This document shows, one piece after another, positions 21,033 to 30,769 of a DNA stretch of 64,000 bases. The stretch's first letter is position 1, and each line of letters opens with the position of its first letter. A program made the translations under genes and the position numbers. The notes below the pieces were generated by a model that was given only the letters and a program-made list of their open reading frames with translations, searched no databases and was not told where the DNA came from. Origin of the DNA: Pectinophora gossypiella (Eukaryota > Arthropoda > Insecta > Lepidoptera > Gelechiidae); assembly GCF_024362695.1 (NCBI RefSeq), contig NC_065422.1:10105534-10169533 (forward strand), written 5' to 3'.

Positions 21033-21280
21033 TCCTTAATATGTTGTGTGTATTTATTTCTAGATTTTTGCCTAAAGTTTATTAAGTGATTTTTTTAAGA
21101 AATATTCGAGCTTGTATGTAGTGGGAATACTTTTCTCTTTTGACTGTGACACAATATTCAGTAGGAAGACATAAATCTTGGATGTTGTGATGGTGCGCAA
21201 TTTTCCTTATAACTATTGTATGGTTACGTTTAGTACCGCGATTGATTGATGGTATCTAATACCACGTGTATGTATCATTA

Positions 21281-21300
21281 TACAGGGGATGTTAGTGACA
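21281..21300. mobile_element. MITE-C end scrap
   Basis: TACAGGGGATGTTAGTGACA matches the MITE-C terminus with one extra base. It abuts the inverted SINE-B2 pair. Confidence 0.55.
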
Positions 21301-21525
21301 TAACATAAACAGCCTGTAAACGTCACACTGCTAGGCACAGGCCTCCCCTCAATCAACCGGAGGTGGTATGAAGCATACTCCACCACGCTGCTCCACTGCG
21401 GATGGTGGAGGAGTTTTTACGATAGCCTGGACCAACTGCTTAACGTACCTTCCGAAGCACGGAATCATCTTACTTTTTCGAAAAATCAGGTGATTCAAGC
21501 CTGCAATGTTCTTACCAAACAAAGG
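21301..21525 (-). mobile_element. SINE-B2, left arm of inverted pair
   Basis: Tail, core and spacer on the minus strand, ending in ACCAAACAAAGGA before the head. Confidence 0.92.
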
Positions 21526-21826
21526 AGTGGTTAGAGCCAAATCTGGAGGTCCGGGTTCGATTCCCGATGAAGACATTATCGAAATCATGTTGTGAGACTG
21601 TGCTTTGTTTGATAAGGACTTGAATTACTAATTGTCTGAAAAATAGGTTGATTCCGTTCTTCGGAGGGCACGTTACGCGGGTGTCCCGGCTATTAGCCGT
21701 AAACAAATTAGCCGTAGTATATGTGGAGCAGCGTGGTGGAGTAAGTTCCATACCCCCTCCGGTTGATTGAGGGGAGGCCTGTGCCCAGCAATGGGACGTA
21801 TATAGGCTATTTATGTTTATGTTATG
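21526..21826 (+). mobile_element. SINE-B2, right arm of inverted pair
   Basis: Plus-strand B2 with a deletion in the anticodon-arm region (GTGGTTAGAGCC joined to AAATCTGGAGG). Box B GGTTCGATTCC, core and tail are present. Confidence 0.92.
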
Positions 21827-22021
21827 TGTAAATAAGTATATAAATACGATTTGAATACAACTGTAGATAGGTTTATATTACTATCCTCATGATGATATTT
21901 TAATTCCATTCACCCATACTACGTATCTCATGAAAAATGCATGGGCAAAGATTAATAGCGTCAGCAAAATACTATGCTAATCGCTGAGTACCAGTGACCC
22001 AGAGTTTACATAATAAGTATA
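21827..22021. other. no supported feature
   Basis: AT-rich spacer. Confidence 0.3.
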
Positions 22022-22509
22022 CAGGGTGTTAGTGACATCGTAACGAATACTCAGGGGGATGATTCAGGCCATGATTCTGAGTTAATATCAAGTGGAATTT
22101 TTCGTTGCAAAATTCATGATTTTTTTTAGTTTTTTTTAATTATTTTTAATTCTATACTTTTGCGATGAAAAATTCCACTTGATATTAACTCAGAATAATC
22201 AGCTGAATCATCCCCCTCAGTATTCGTTACGATGTCAATAACACCCCACACAAGTACATACGGTAGCCATACAAGTAGGTATGGGTGTTAGTGACACCGT
22301 AACGAATACTGAGGGGGATGGTTCAGACCATGATTTTGAGTTGATATCAAGTGGAATTTTCAGTCTGAATATTCCTGAAAATTTTTGTGTTTTTTTTTAA
22401 TTATTTTCAATTCCATACTTTTGCGACGGAAAATTCCACTTGATATCATCTCAGAATCATGGCCTCAATCACCCCGCAAAGTTTTCGTTACGATGTCACT
22501 AACACCCTG
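22022..22509. mobile_element. MITE-C dimer 2, best preserved
   Basis: Two foldback units (22022-22246 and 22283-22509), each with ~90-bp inverted arms (TGATTCAG..CATGATTCTGAGTT..GATATCAAGTGGAATTTT) around an AT-rich loop. A 36-bp spacer with GTAGCCATACAAGTAGG joins them. Outer ends CAGGGTGTTAGTGACATCG are bordered by TA (22020-22021, 22510-22511). Confidence 0.93.
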
Positions 22510-22584
22510 TATTAGGATTCTACATTTTAATATCGGCTATAATTCGTCGCTATAAATATAATGAAAACCACGTAAGCGCATTCA

Positions 22585-22641
22585 TACAATATAAACTCAC
22601 GCCTTTTTCCAGCTGGGGTAAGCAGAGACTATGGAATTTCT
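22585..22641 (-). mobile_element. LINE-H 3' terminal scrap
   Basis: Ends at CTTACCCCAGCTGGAAAAAG and GTGAGTTTATA on the minus strand. Confidence 0.6.
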
Positions 22642-22879
22642 GAAAAAAACACGTCTCAATTTCAGTCTCAATTTTTACCTGTAATGTAACTAGCTTGTCT
22701 ATTGCGTGTGTTTTTTTTTTCAAGAATTCTGCGTCTGCTTAATAATATCCTTTTGTATTCTGCCATTCTGCCATGGCGAGAGGTTTCCAAACTAGGAGCG
22801 CCTAAGATGCGCTTTTATATGGCTGACGTAACCGATCTTAGTAGTAAATACCCACCCACCCATATACCTTTATGTTTTC

Positions 22880-22980
22880 CAAGTGAATATTAATGTAATG
22901 TGTGTATATTTTAATGTTGTAAATGTATATGTGTGTCGTAGATTTTACCTAAATAAACTTTTTTTATTATTATTATTTTT
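22880..22980 (+). repeat. polyadenylation-like tail with (TTA)n
   Basis: CCTAAATAAACTTTTTTTAT followed by (TTA)n looks like a retroposon or transcript 3' end. The preceding 63-codon frame (22702-22893) is not recognised. Confidence 0.3.
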
Positions 22981-23003
22981 TAAATGTACTGCCACATTCA
23001 CTT

Positions 23004-23350
23004 ATTCAAATTCAAATTTTAAAATATCTTTATTCAGTAGGTAACATAGTTAGACTTTGAATCGACAATTTTTACATAACGAACGTCTCATCCGCCTAAA
23101 ACTACTGCAGCTTCTCACAACCTGTATAGCCCGGGAAAAGAAGCTGCAATAAAAACCTCGACACAGGGCTCTAGACGTTCTTTTAAAAAAAAAAACATAA
23201 AATATTGTTATACAATTGAGTAATTTAACTGCCTAATATCAGTTCTCAGACAGTTAAGCCCATGCATTCATATCTTCTAAATAATCGCTAACTTTATAAT
23301 AACCTTTCTTGTAAAGTTTCTGTTCAACTACTGTCTTAAAACAACTTAGT
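23004..23350 (-). pseudogene. LINE-D 3' end with coding remnant
   Basis: Minus strand: CFKTVVEQKLYKKGYYKVSD then YLEDMNAWA and stop (23254-23350), followed by the D 3' UTR and a (TTTGAA)n end. It is the inverted counterpart of 8462-8946, with D replaced by A at the last codon. Confidence 0.9.
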
Positions 23351-23374
23351 TTTGCCCTTTCCGATATCCCGATC

Positions 23375-23715
23375 CGAATAAACACTATGATTTTGAAGTT
23401 AAACGCTGCGCAAAGGTTTATACATACATACATACATAAACTCACGCCTATTTCCCACCGGGATAAGCAGAGACTATAGAATTCCATTTGCTTCGATCCT
23501 GACACACTTCTCTTGCTTCCTCCACATTCATCAATCGCTTCATACACGCACGCCGGTTCAGAGTAGATCGTATTGAACCTTTTCTAAGGACATCTCCAAT
23601 ATAAAAAAGCAAAGGCAAAGGTTTATAGTGTAAAAATATAGGAAACTATCAAAATTTAAGAACTCTCAACAGTAGCGACACCTGATGGGAGACATAGGCA
23701 GTTTTATCCTCATTG
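23375..23715 (-). repeat. Repeat O, split by LINE-H
   Basis: AAACACTATGATTTTGAAGT..CGCTGCG and AGAACTCTCAACAGTAGCGA..GGCAGTTTTATCC are the inverted homologues of 58725-58885. A LINE-H end lies between the two halves. Confidence 0.75.
23423..23615 (-). mobile_element. LINE-H 3' end with 12-bp TSD
   Basis: Minus-strand H end (coding for the RRACMKR..VEEAREVCQDRSK region and a (GTAT)n tail) bordered by the perfect repeat CAAAGGTTTATA at 23411-23422 and 23616-23627. Confidence 0.93.
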
Positions 23716-24320
23716 AACCTGGAAAACCGACTTACGACGTTAAATCTAAAACTTGAGGTTAAAACATTCAAATTCACAACAATTTTCGTCAAAGAAAAAC
23801 CCACCTAAAATACAGATCTGAGCTCAGCAAATACTGAAGTTATATTTTCACCTTCTATTTGACTAAACACGACCAAAAATGCGCAATGCATTTAAAGAAT
23901 GTTTACCAGTCTACCTGTTTGCATACTAGGAAAATGCTACGGGTTCTACGGTTTGCTACGGCCGTAGCATTTCGTACTGTTTCGTAGCGCAGCTACGTGG
24001 CATTTTTAGACTTGCAAATCTAACCAAATAAATGCCATTTCATACGCGTTTTGTTATTCTATTTCTAAGGCTTTCGTGTTAACACTGGTTTTCTGGTGTT
24101 TTCCTTTTTCCCCTTTTATGGTTTTTCCGGATTTAACATGCTAACAAACGCATACGCACAAGGAGCATGAAATAAAGGGGGTGATAAAAAAAAATCAAAT
24201 TATTTTGTTACTTAATATGTAATTATATTCTACACACAAAATTATGCCCATAATCTTTAAAAGGTTGGAGAGCCACTAATCAGCAGCCGCTGCAGCTGTA
24301 TATGAGAATTATCTGTTCTG
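23716..24320. other. no supported feature
   Basis: Includes a run of related words GCTACGG/CGTAGC near 23935-23998. No gene seen. Confidence 0.4.
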
Positions 24321-24542
24321 TTATCTGTCTTCTTCTCTCGTGTGGTTGTGAGGTGGATAACCAACCCCAATAACCCTGGTGCCTGGGTTATCTTTGTGTC
24401 GTCAGGGGCCTCTGACATGGCTACATATACATCAGTAAGTAGCAACCAGGACCAATGGCGGAACAAGTACTTTCGGATAATCGTGATCGACCTGTAGTAC
24501 CCTTTCTAAACTAGTGATCACAAAATTACTTTTGTGGTATGT
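24321..24542 (-). mobile_element. SINE-B1, diverged and headless
   Basis: Tail, partly deleted core (the GCTTCGGAAGGCACG portion is missing) and spacer are recognisable. No tRNA head. Confidence 0.8.
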
Positions 24543-24567
24543 ATTTTTAAACATAACGACCAGTACA

Positions 24568-24700
24568 ATCATCTCACATGCTCGGTAACAGTTAGATCTC
24601 CAAGTATGTAAGCTAGTGTTGTGACGTTTATGAGCATAGTGATGTATCAGTCGATATTAGGTCGAGTCGACTTTTCTATCTAACAGTCTCTGAAGTTGAA
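24568..24700. repeat. Repeat T
   Basis: GTTAGATCTCC, TAAGCTAGTGTTGTGACGTT and GTGATGTATCAGTCGATA are shared with 33665-33785 and 40030-40143. Class unknown. Confidence 0.65.
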
Positions 24701-25191
24701 CCTTTGCTCAATAAGCTTAAGAACTGGAGCACAGAGGCTGTTATTCTTTAACTGAAATTGTTATATTAAGCAATTTATATTTGATCGACTCAATATCGTA
24801 CCCGGTATCGTCTCAAAGGCGCCATTAGCCGCGATGACTCGCCGACATTGTCTAGCTGAAACACATTACCTCTATGATTAATGTTCCAAGCAAGAAGCCA
24901 CCGTTAATTTTATTATAATACTCCAGAGTGATCGATGAAGCCCCGAGAGGTTCAATCAACTGGGGAAGTTTCAAGCAACTTGAAATGACGTTTATATAGC
25001 TATATATTTAGCTACGTATTGATAGAATGAACGAATATTTACCTATATAACAAGAATCATTAACAATTACAAGAATTGTGTTCGAAATACTGAAATAGAT
25101 AGAATAAGAAAAAATAAAAAATTTTCCAAAAAAAAACCGGACTAAGTTTGTCCATAAGATGTTAGTTACACACACTTAGTATCTATGTTAG
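24701..25191. other. no supported feature
   Basis: AT-rich, no repeat recognised. Confidence 0.35.
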
Positions 25192-25416
25192 TTAATAAAC
25201 AGGCAAATATACAAGTTTAGGGCCCTTTAACGATTTGGTAAAGCGACGTAAAACAGCCGAGTCCATCCCCTCGGCAATCTTCCCCAGGACTCCGTTATCG
25301 CTCCCCCGCATTCGCAACAACACCGAAACAATATTTTTGCGCATGATTTTATAGAAATCAGCTATGTTGGCGTCCGCGAACATACCTGATGCACAGTAAA
25401 AACGCAAACAAAGCAA
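25192..25416 (-). pseudogene. LINE ORF2-like C-terminal remnant
   Basis: Minus-strand frame MFADANIADFYKIMRKNIVS then VLLRMRGSDNGVLGKIAEGM resembles the last ~60 residues of lepidopteran non-LTR reverse transcriptases (..F..IMRK...SLL.RVRGS.N..L..IA.). No catalytic domain is present. Just before MFADAN the minus strand reads TTTGCGTTTTTACTGTGCATCAG, which looks like a splice acceptor. A captured exon is therefore possible, though simple decay is more likely. Nothing else in the neighbourhood supports a host gene. Confidence 0.5.
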
Positions 25417-25752
25417 TCATCAATTATATAAAATAAATGAATTCAAGATATAAAAAACTTATTCAGTATGATTGAAGTTGAAAATAATAACATAGTCACG
25501 CTAAAATGTTAGGTCACATTAAACTCACTCACTCACTTGTCACTTGGTAGACTATAATAGTAGACCAAGCCAAAACCTTGTCGCCAAGAGGAGAAGTTCT
25601 TGCTCCTGCGTGATGTCTGAAGAAGCTTTTAGGGAAGTAAGATGTAGTTATACGCACTGCTGGAACGATTGTATAGTACGTTTCCCCACTTCTTTCTCCC
25701 TGCAAACTCACTGTATCACAAAACTAGAGGACATATACATTTTATTAATGAG
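25417..25752. other. no supported feature
   Basis: 60- and 78-codon frames overlap on opposite strands here. Neither shows a domain. Confidence 0.35.
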
Positions 25753-26000
25753 CTACTTTTCAGGCTTCGTTCGCCAATAACACCGTAGATGGCGCTGTAC
25801 AGTTTTGTCATAGACAAAAGTCACTTGCACCTTTTATCTTTGTTTTAGGGTATAAATGAGAACACATGTTATTACACCCAGGCACAAGACATCTTCCACG
25901 CATTATTATTCTGATCAAAATAAATAGAAGAATGATAGGCAGCAACATAATTCTATGCGTATCTGATCCAAATATCAAGCAACAATTATATTTATGCCTC
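25753..26000 (+). repeat. Repeat N
   Basis: ACTTTTCAGGCTTCGTTCGC, AGATGGCGCTGTACAG, CATCTTCCACGCATTATTAT and ATATCAAGCAACAATTAT, colinear with 62482-62745. Confidence 0.8.
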
Positions 26001-26074
26001 TGCCATTAGATAATATTTTTGTATACTTATGTACCCCGATTAATGGGAAAATAGATAATTATCAGAGCAGAGGA

Positions 26075-26418
26075 CCGTGGAACAGAGGAACGACCTCCGT
26101 GGTCCAGTGGTTGAGCGTTGGGCTCACGATCCGGAGGTCCTGGGTTCGATTCCCGGTGGGGACATATCACAAAAATTACTTTGTGGTCCCTAGTTTGGTT
26201 AGGACATTACTGGCTGATCACCAGATTGTCCGAAAGTAAGATGATCCGTGCTTCGGAAGGCACGTTAAGCCGTTGGTCCCGGTTACTACTTGCTGATGTA
26301 AGCATGTAGTCGTTAAATGAGCCATGTCAGGGGCCTTTGGCGGCTCAGTAATAACCCTGACACCAGGGTTGATGAGGTCGGTATTCCACCTCACAACCCA
26401 CACGATAGAAGAAGAAGA
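26075..26418 (+). mobile_element. SINE-B1, full length with TSD
   Basis: Complete B1: box A TGGTCCAGTGG, box B GGTTCGATTCC, spacer, core, tail and (GAA)n. An extra 17 nt (CCGTGGAACAGAGGAAC) precedes the head. TSD AGAGCAGAGGA at 26064-26074 and 26419-26429. Confidence 0.95.
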
Positions 26419-26424
26419 AGAGCA

Positions 26425-26712
26425 GAGGAGCTCGGTGGCGCAGCGGTAAACGCGCTCGGTCTGCGATTGTTGAAGTAAAGCAACTTTCGCAAAGGCCGGT
26501 CATAGGATGGGTGACCACAAAAAAAAAATCATCTCGAGCTCCTCCGTGCTTCGGAAGGCACGTTAAGCCGTTGGTCCCGGTTACTACATACTGTTGTAAA
26601 TAAGTAGTCGTTACATGAGCCATGTCAGGGGCCTTTGGCGGCTCAATAATAACCCTGACACCAGGGTTGATGAGGTTGGTACTCCACCACACAACACACA
26701 CGATAGAAGAGA
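26425..26712 (+). mobile_element. Chimeric SINE: A head joined to B1 tail
   Basis: From GAGGAGCTCGGTGGCGCAGC through the 5S-like part and the core it is SINE-A. After GTTGGTCCCGG it continues as B1 (TTACTACATACTG.., CCTGACACCAGGGTTGATGA, CACACGATAGAAG). The switch lies in or at the end of the shared core, and no A tail follows. Confidence 0.93.
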
Positions 26713-26751
26713 CGAGCTCATTCCACCATTCCCCTTATATCTTCGGACTTC

Positions 26752-26810
26752 CGGGTCCGGGACCTCCGGATCGTGAGCCCAACGCTCAACCACTGGACCA
26801 CGGAGGCCGT
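26752..26810 (-). mobile_element. SINE-B1 head alone, inverted
   Basis: Only the tRNA-like part (CGGCCTCCGTGGTCCAGTGG to GGAGGTCCCGG, minus strand), about 40 bp downstream of the chimera. Confidence 0.85.
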
Positions 26811-26861
26811 TACAGGCCAATAGCACCCCTGATACACCTGATCACCCCTGAAGTTATTTAA

Positions 26862-27065
26862 CCTGATGATTTGACATGGCCGGTTTTTAAAGAAGCGACG
26901 AATTCACATATTTACATCTAAAATCACATATATCAATTTCCGCGTTTCTTCACAATGTTTCCCTTCACCACTGAGCACATGATTAATGGTTTAGAGTTGT
27001 GCTGGATTTAAATCTGCGACCTCAGAATCTGACTCAAGCGTTGTTCTGACTTGGCTACTACAGCA
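26862..27065 (-). mobile_element. SINE-I, deleted
   Basis: TCAAATCATCAGGTTA, CGTCGCTTCTTTAAAAACCG and the GTGAAGGGAAACATTGTGAA block on the minus strand. A ~100-bp internal section is missing or replaced. Confidence 0.75.
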
Positions 27066-27189
27066 GTCCACGGTTCACAATTCTCATGGTTTTAAAATAT
27101 TAAAAATACCTGAAAGTTTACCACAGAGTTGATGGCATTTTCTTCCAGAACAAATCACGCTAACACATAAAGGTAAACTAATCGCCTTT

Positions 27190-27285
27190 ATCTTCTTCCA
27201 TCGTGTGGGTCGTGAGGTGGAGTACTAACCTCGTCCACCCTGGTGTCAGGGTTATTATTGAGCCACCAAAGGCCCGTAACATGGC
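27190..27285 (-). mobile_element. SINE-B1 tail
   Basis: CTTCTTCCATCGTGTGGG to TTGAGCCACCAAAGGCCC only. Confidence 0.85.
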
Positions 27286-27336
27286 CTTTATTAAAAGTTG
27301 GAATATAACAGTCAAGCAGGTTAATCAAAGTAGTCC

Positions 27337-27751
27337 TTACTAATATTATACCTAAATGTCAAAGTCTGTGTCTGTTTGTCCGTCTTTCACGGCAAAACGG
27401 AGCTACGAATTGACGTGATTTTGTTAATGGAGATAGTTGAAGGTATAGAGAGTGACATAGGCTACTTTTTGTCTCGGTCTAACCTCCCACTTCCCTAAAA
27501 TGGGGGGTGGTAGTTTGTGGCAACCCGCAATTTTCAAGGTAAGAAAGCTAAATATTGATATGCGGACTATGTGTGACTAACAAACAAATCGTGAATCATT
27601 TTTTTTTTTAATCTGCCCCCAACCCCTTCAAAGAGGGGGTGAAATTTTATATGAGACTTTTTCAAGTAGACGCAGTTTTCAAGGTAGGAAAGTAAAAATT
27701 GGTACATTAGGAAAGGGTAACCGCGTAAAGCCGCAGGCAAAAGCTAGTATA
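27337..27751 (-). repeat. Family R repeat
   Basis: Starts TACTAATATTATA, contains GTCTGTGTCTGTTTGTCCGT, ACGGAGCTACGAATTGACGT, CTTCCCTAAAATGGGGGGTG, and ends CCGCAGGCAAAAGCTAGTA. It is the inverted homologue of 38140-38906. A MITE-C dimer starts at its last TA. Confidence 0.8.
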
Positions 27752-28230
27752 CAGGGTGTTAGTAACATCGTAACGAATACTGAGGGGGATGATTCAGACC
27801 ATGATTCTGAGTTAAAATCAAGTGGAATTTTCCGTCGCAAAATTCATGTTTTTTTATTATTATTTTTTATTATTTTCAACTCTATACTTCTGCGATCGAA
27901 AATTCCACTTGATATTAACTCAGAATAATGAGCTAAATCAGCCCCCTCAGTATTCGTTACGATGTCACTTACACCCCATACCAGTACATATACAGGTAGC
28001 CATACAAGTAGGTATGGGTGTTAGTGACACCGTAACGAATACTGAGAGGGATGATTCAGACCATGATTCTGAGTTGATATTAAGTGGAATTTCCTGTCGG
28101 AAAATTCATATTTATTTTTTGTTTTTTTTTTAAGTTATTTTCCATTCCATACTTTTGCACTTGATATCAACTCAGAATCATGGTCTGAATCATCACTCAA
28201 AGTTTTCGTTACGATGTCACTAACACCCTG
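27752..28230. mobile_element. MITE-C dimer 3
   Basis: Units 27752-27977 and 28016-28230 around a ~38-bp spacer (CAGTACATATACAGGTAGCC, ATACAAGTAGG) that matches dimer 2. TA at both outer borders (27750-27751, 28231-28232). The right arm of unit 2 has lost the GCGACGGAAAATTCCA block. Confidence 0.93.
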
Positions 28231-28574
28231 TATTATACATCAATATACAGTCATACACAGCTCATGTTTATACCGACATCAAAACATTAATTTGTAAAGA
28301 AATTAAAAAATAAAACCAAATGAAAATGTCGAAGGGAAATTGAGCGTTTTAATCTCATCTGATACGGTCATATAATTTTATTTTATGTTCAGGGGCTAGT
28401 AATATACGGGAACCGTTTTTAGGGTTCTGTAGGCAATGCATAAGACCCTTACTACGTATGGCCGTCGGTTCTTTATACCTTAAACGGATTGTACCAAACC
28501 ATAATTGATGGCCAGTTCCACCCTCATTTTATGTGTTGATATGACAAAAAACCCAACGAATAGAACAACGAATC
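28231..28574. other. no supported feature
   Basis: AT-rich spacer with no recognised element. Confidence 0.35.
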
Positions 28575-28803
28575 GTCCACTGTGGTCCAATGGTTGCCAG
28601 TTGGGCTCGCAATATGGAGGTCCCGGGTTCCCAGTGGGGACATATCACTACAAATACTCTGATCCCTAGTTTGGTAAGGACATTACAGGCTGATTGTCCG
28701 AAGGTAAGATGAGCTGTGCTTCGGAACGCACGTTAAGCCGTTGGCCCCGGTTACTATACTACTTACTGATGTACGTAAGTAAGTAGTCGTTACATGAGCC
28801 ATG
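28575..28803 (+). mobile_element. SINE-B1, 3'-truncated
   Basis: Head with a damaged box B (GGTTCCCAGTGGGG), core, then GTAGTCGTTACATGAGCCATG where it stops. Confidence 0.9.
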
Positions 28804-28864
28804 CCGCGAACCCGGGGTCTCCGGGTCGTGAGCCCAAAGCTCATCACTGAACCACGGAGGCCGT
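28804..28864 (-). mobile_element. inverted SINE-B1 head fused to B1 body
   Basis: Follows the preceding B1 without a spacer: minus-strand ACGGCCTCCGTGGTTCAGTG to GGAGACCCCGGGTTCGCGG. Confidence 0.88.
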
Positions 28865-28964
28865 TGATAGACTAATTTCTAGAAACTGATATCATAAAAA
28901 ACCTTAAATGTTACTGGCTATACATTTTTATTCTTATTCTTCTTCTTAAATGTGTTCTTTGGAA

Positions 28965-29038
28965 TTGTGGAGTACTTACACTCCGGTTGATTTGGGGGAG
29001 GCCTGTGCCCAGCAGTGGGACATATATAGGCTGTTTAT
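28965..29038 (+). mobile_element. SINE-B2 tail
   Basis: TTGTGGAGTACTTACACTCC, GGAGGCCTGTGCCCAGCAGT and TATATAGGCTGTTTATG. Confidence 0.85.
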
Positions 29039-29097
29039 GCATGTAAAAGAACTATTAGCGCCAAAATGGGCTTCTTTTTATGAATGTTCCTCTTATA

Positions 29098-29190
29098 CAG
29101 GGTGTTAGTGACATCGTAACGAAAACTTTAAGGGATGATTCAGACCATGATTCTGAGTTAATATCAAGTGAAATTTTCCATCCCAGTCCA
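29098..29190. mobile_element. MITE-C, single arm
   Basis: CAGGGTGTTAGTGACATCG to ATATCAAGTGAAATTTTCC. The partner arm is lost. TA precedes it. Confidence 0.85.
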
Positions 29191-29484
29191 TCCCATTTTC
29201 CAGTGAAAATGGAGCTTTAAAGATCCTTTTTAGAATCCCTTATATATTTTATCTATATATCCGAGATTATGTAAACACTCATATACGTATATACATTATC
29301 TCATCAACATTTTTCCTAAAAACAAGAAAAATGAGCCAAAAATATTTAAAAAAATATAAAAATATTAAATATAATTTCTCAGGTACCTATTTCTTAGTTT
29401 AAATACCCACTTAGTGAGACTCTGATCCTGCAGTCAAATTGCTTATGCAATTTTTCAGGACATTGCATTTATACCAATGTTATT
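29191..29484. other. no supported feature
   Basis: A/T-rich, no recognised element. Confidence 0.35.
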
Positions 29485-29495
29485 AAAGGCCTTAA

Positions 29496-29834
29496 TAAAC
29501 ATAAACTGCCTATATACGTCCCACTGCTGGGCACAGGCCTCCCCTCAATCAACCGGAGGGGGTATGGAGCATACTCCACCACGCTGCTCCACTGCGGGTT
29601 GGTGGAGGTGTTTTTACGGCTAATAGCCGGGACCAACGGCTTAACATGCCCTCCGAAGCACGGAATCATCTTACTTTTTCGGACAATCAGGTGATTCAAG
29701 CCTGAAAAGTCCTTGACAGTTGACAGCCTCCGTGGTCTAGTGGTTAGAGCGTTAGGCTCACGATCTGGAGGTCCGGGTTCGATTCCCGATGGGGACATTG
29801 TCGAAATCACTTTGTGAACTGTCCTTTGTTTGGT
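29496..29834 (-). mobile_element. SINE-B2 with 5' inversion
   Basis: The 3' two-thirds (29496 to ~29720) lie on the minus strand. The remaining 5' third, the complete tRNA head and first spacer (~29723-29834), lies on the plus strand. Together they make exactly one SINE-B2. One TSD, AAAGGCCTTAA, flanks the whole (29485-29495, 29835-29845). This is the layout produced by twin priming. Confidence 0.93.
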
Positions 29835-29845
29835 AAAGGCCTTAA

Positions 29846-30127
29846 CAATAATAAATAAATAAATAATAAAGCTCTTGATTTATAAAGTGGTAAAGGTACT
29901 TTTGGATGACAGGCGGTTCTTGGTTGGTTATTCCACTAAACCTTTGGTGACTTGTAAATAATATAGGTACGAAGTATCACATCACTAATTTAAGGGTGTA
30001 GGGACCTCGCTAGATAATTTAAGGGGGACAATAGATGGCGTAAGTGTAGCCACACTATTCGGTGATGGAAATATTTTTGTCATAGATAAACTAAACTAAA
30101 TGAGCTCTACACCTTTATTTCTTGCGT
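29846..30127. other. no supported feature
   Basis: Short (AATA)n run after the SINE, then unassigned DNA. Confidence 0.35.
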
Positions 30128-30282
30128 GTTTTTTTTCTTGTAGCTTCTTTCCCCCGGCTATACAGGTTGTGAGAAGCTGCAGTAGTTTTAGGCGGATGAG
30201 ACGTTCGTTATGTAAAATTTACGATTCAAAGTGTAACTATGTTACCTATTGAATAAAGATATTTTTGAATTTGAATTTGAAT
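30128..30282 (+). mobile_element. LINE-D 3' tail
   Basis: CTTGTAGCTTCTTTCCCCCG to TTTGAATTTGAATTTGAAT, 5'-truncated in the 3' UTR. Confidence 0.9.
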
Positions 30283-30462
30283 ATGCCACTACTTGAAGGT
30301 CAAGAGAACATAGAAACAAAAAAAAATATTGTAAACTCTTCCTATTTTCTTCAGGTTTATTCTGCGTCTGAATCTATTGACAACTTCCTATTTAAATGTT
30401 CTTTTTATTATTTATTTTTAGAAAATGCATACAAAAGTGTTTTGTACCATCCTCAGGAGGAG

Positions 30463-30510
30463 GAGGTTGGTTTTCCACCTCACAACCCACACGATAAGAA
30501 GAAGAAGAAA
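30463..30510 (+). mobile_element. SINE-B1 tail scrap
   Basis: GAGGTTGGTTTTCCACCTCA followed by CAACCCACACGATAAGAAG. Confidence 0.75.
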
Positions 30511-30769
30511 AGTTTAGTGAAGGATTGTTATTTACTTACGTTTATTTGTAACATAAAATACAGAAACTTAGTAAATACTTTTGTATGTATTTAATCAATA
30601 AGTTAAAGAAAATACATTATTACTTGACCTCTTGTGGCACAAATAAAATAAAGCCTCAGAAATAATGATAAATGAGAAAAAGACTAATTTATTTAAGTAC
30701 TTACGTTATAATAATATACTTAATCCGCTATACGTACACCATCTAGGTAACGGATAGGGTCCCTACACA
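30511..30769. other. no supported feature
   Basis: AT-rich. The 109-codon frame at 30265-30594 crosses repeat scraps and is a chance frame. Confidence 0.4.

Noticed and set aside
26345..26701. 118-codon minus-strand ORF
   Set aside because: Antisense through B1 and chimeric SINE sequence; similar frames recur in other SINE copies.
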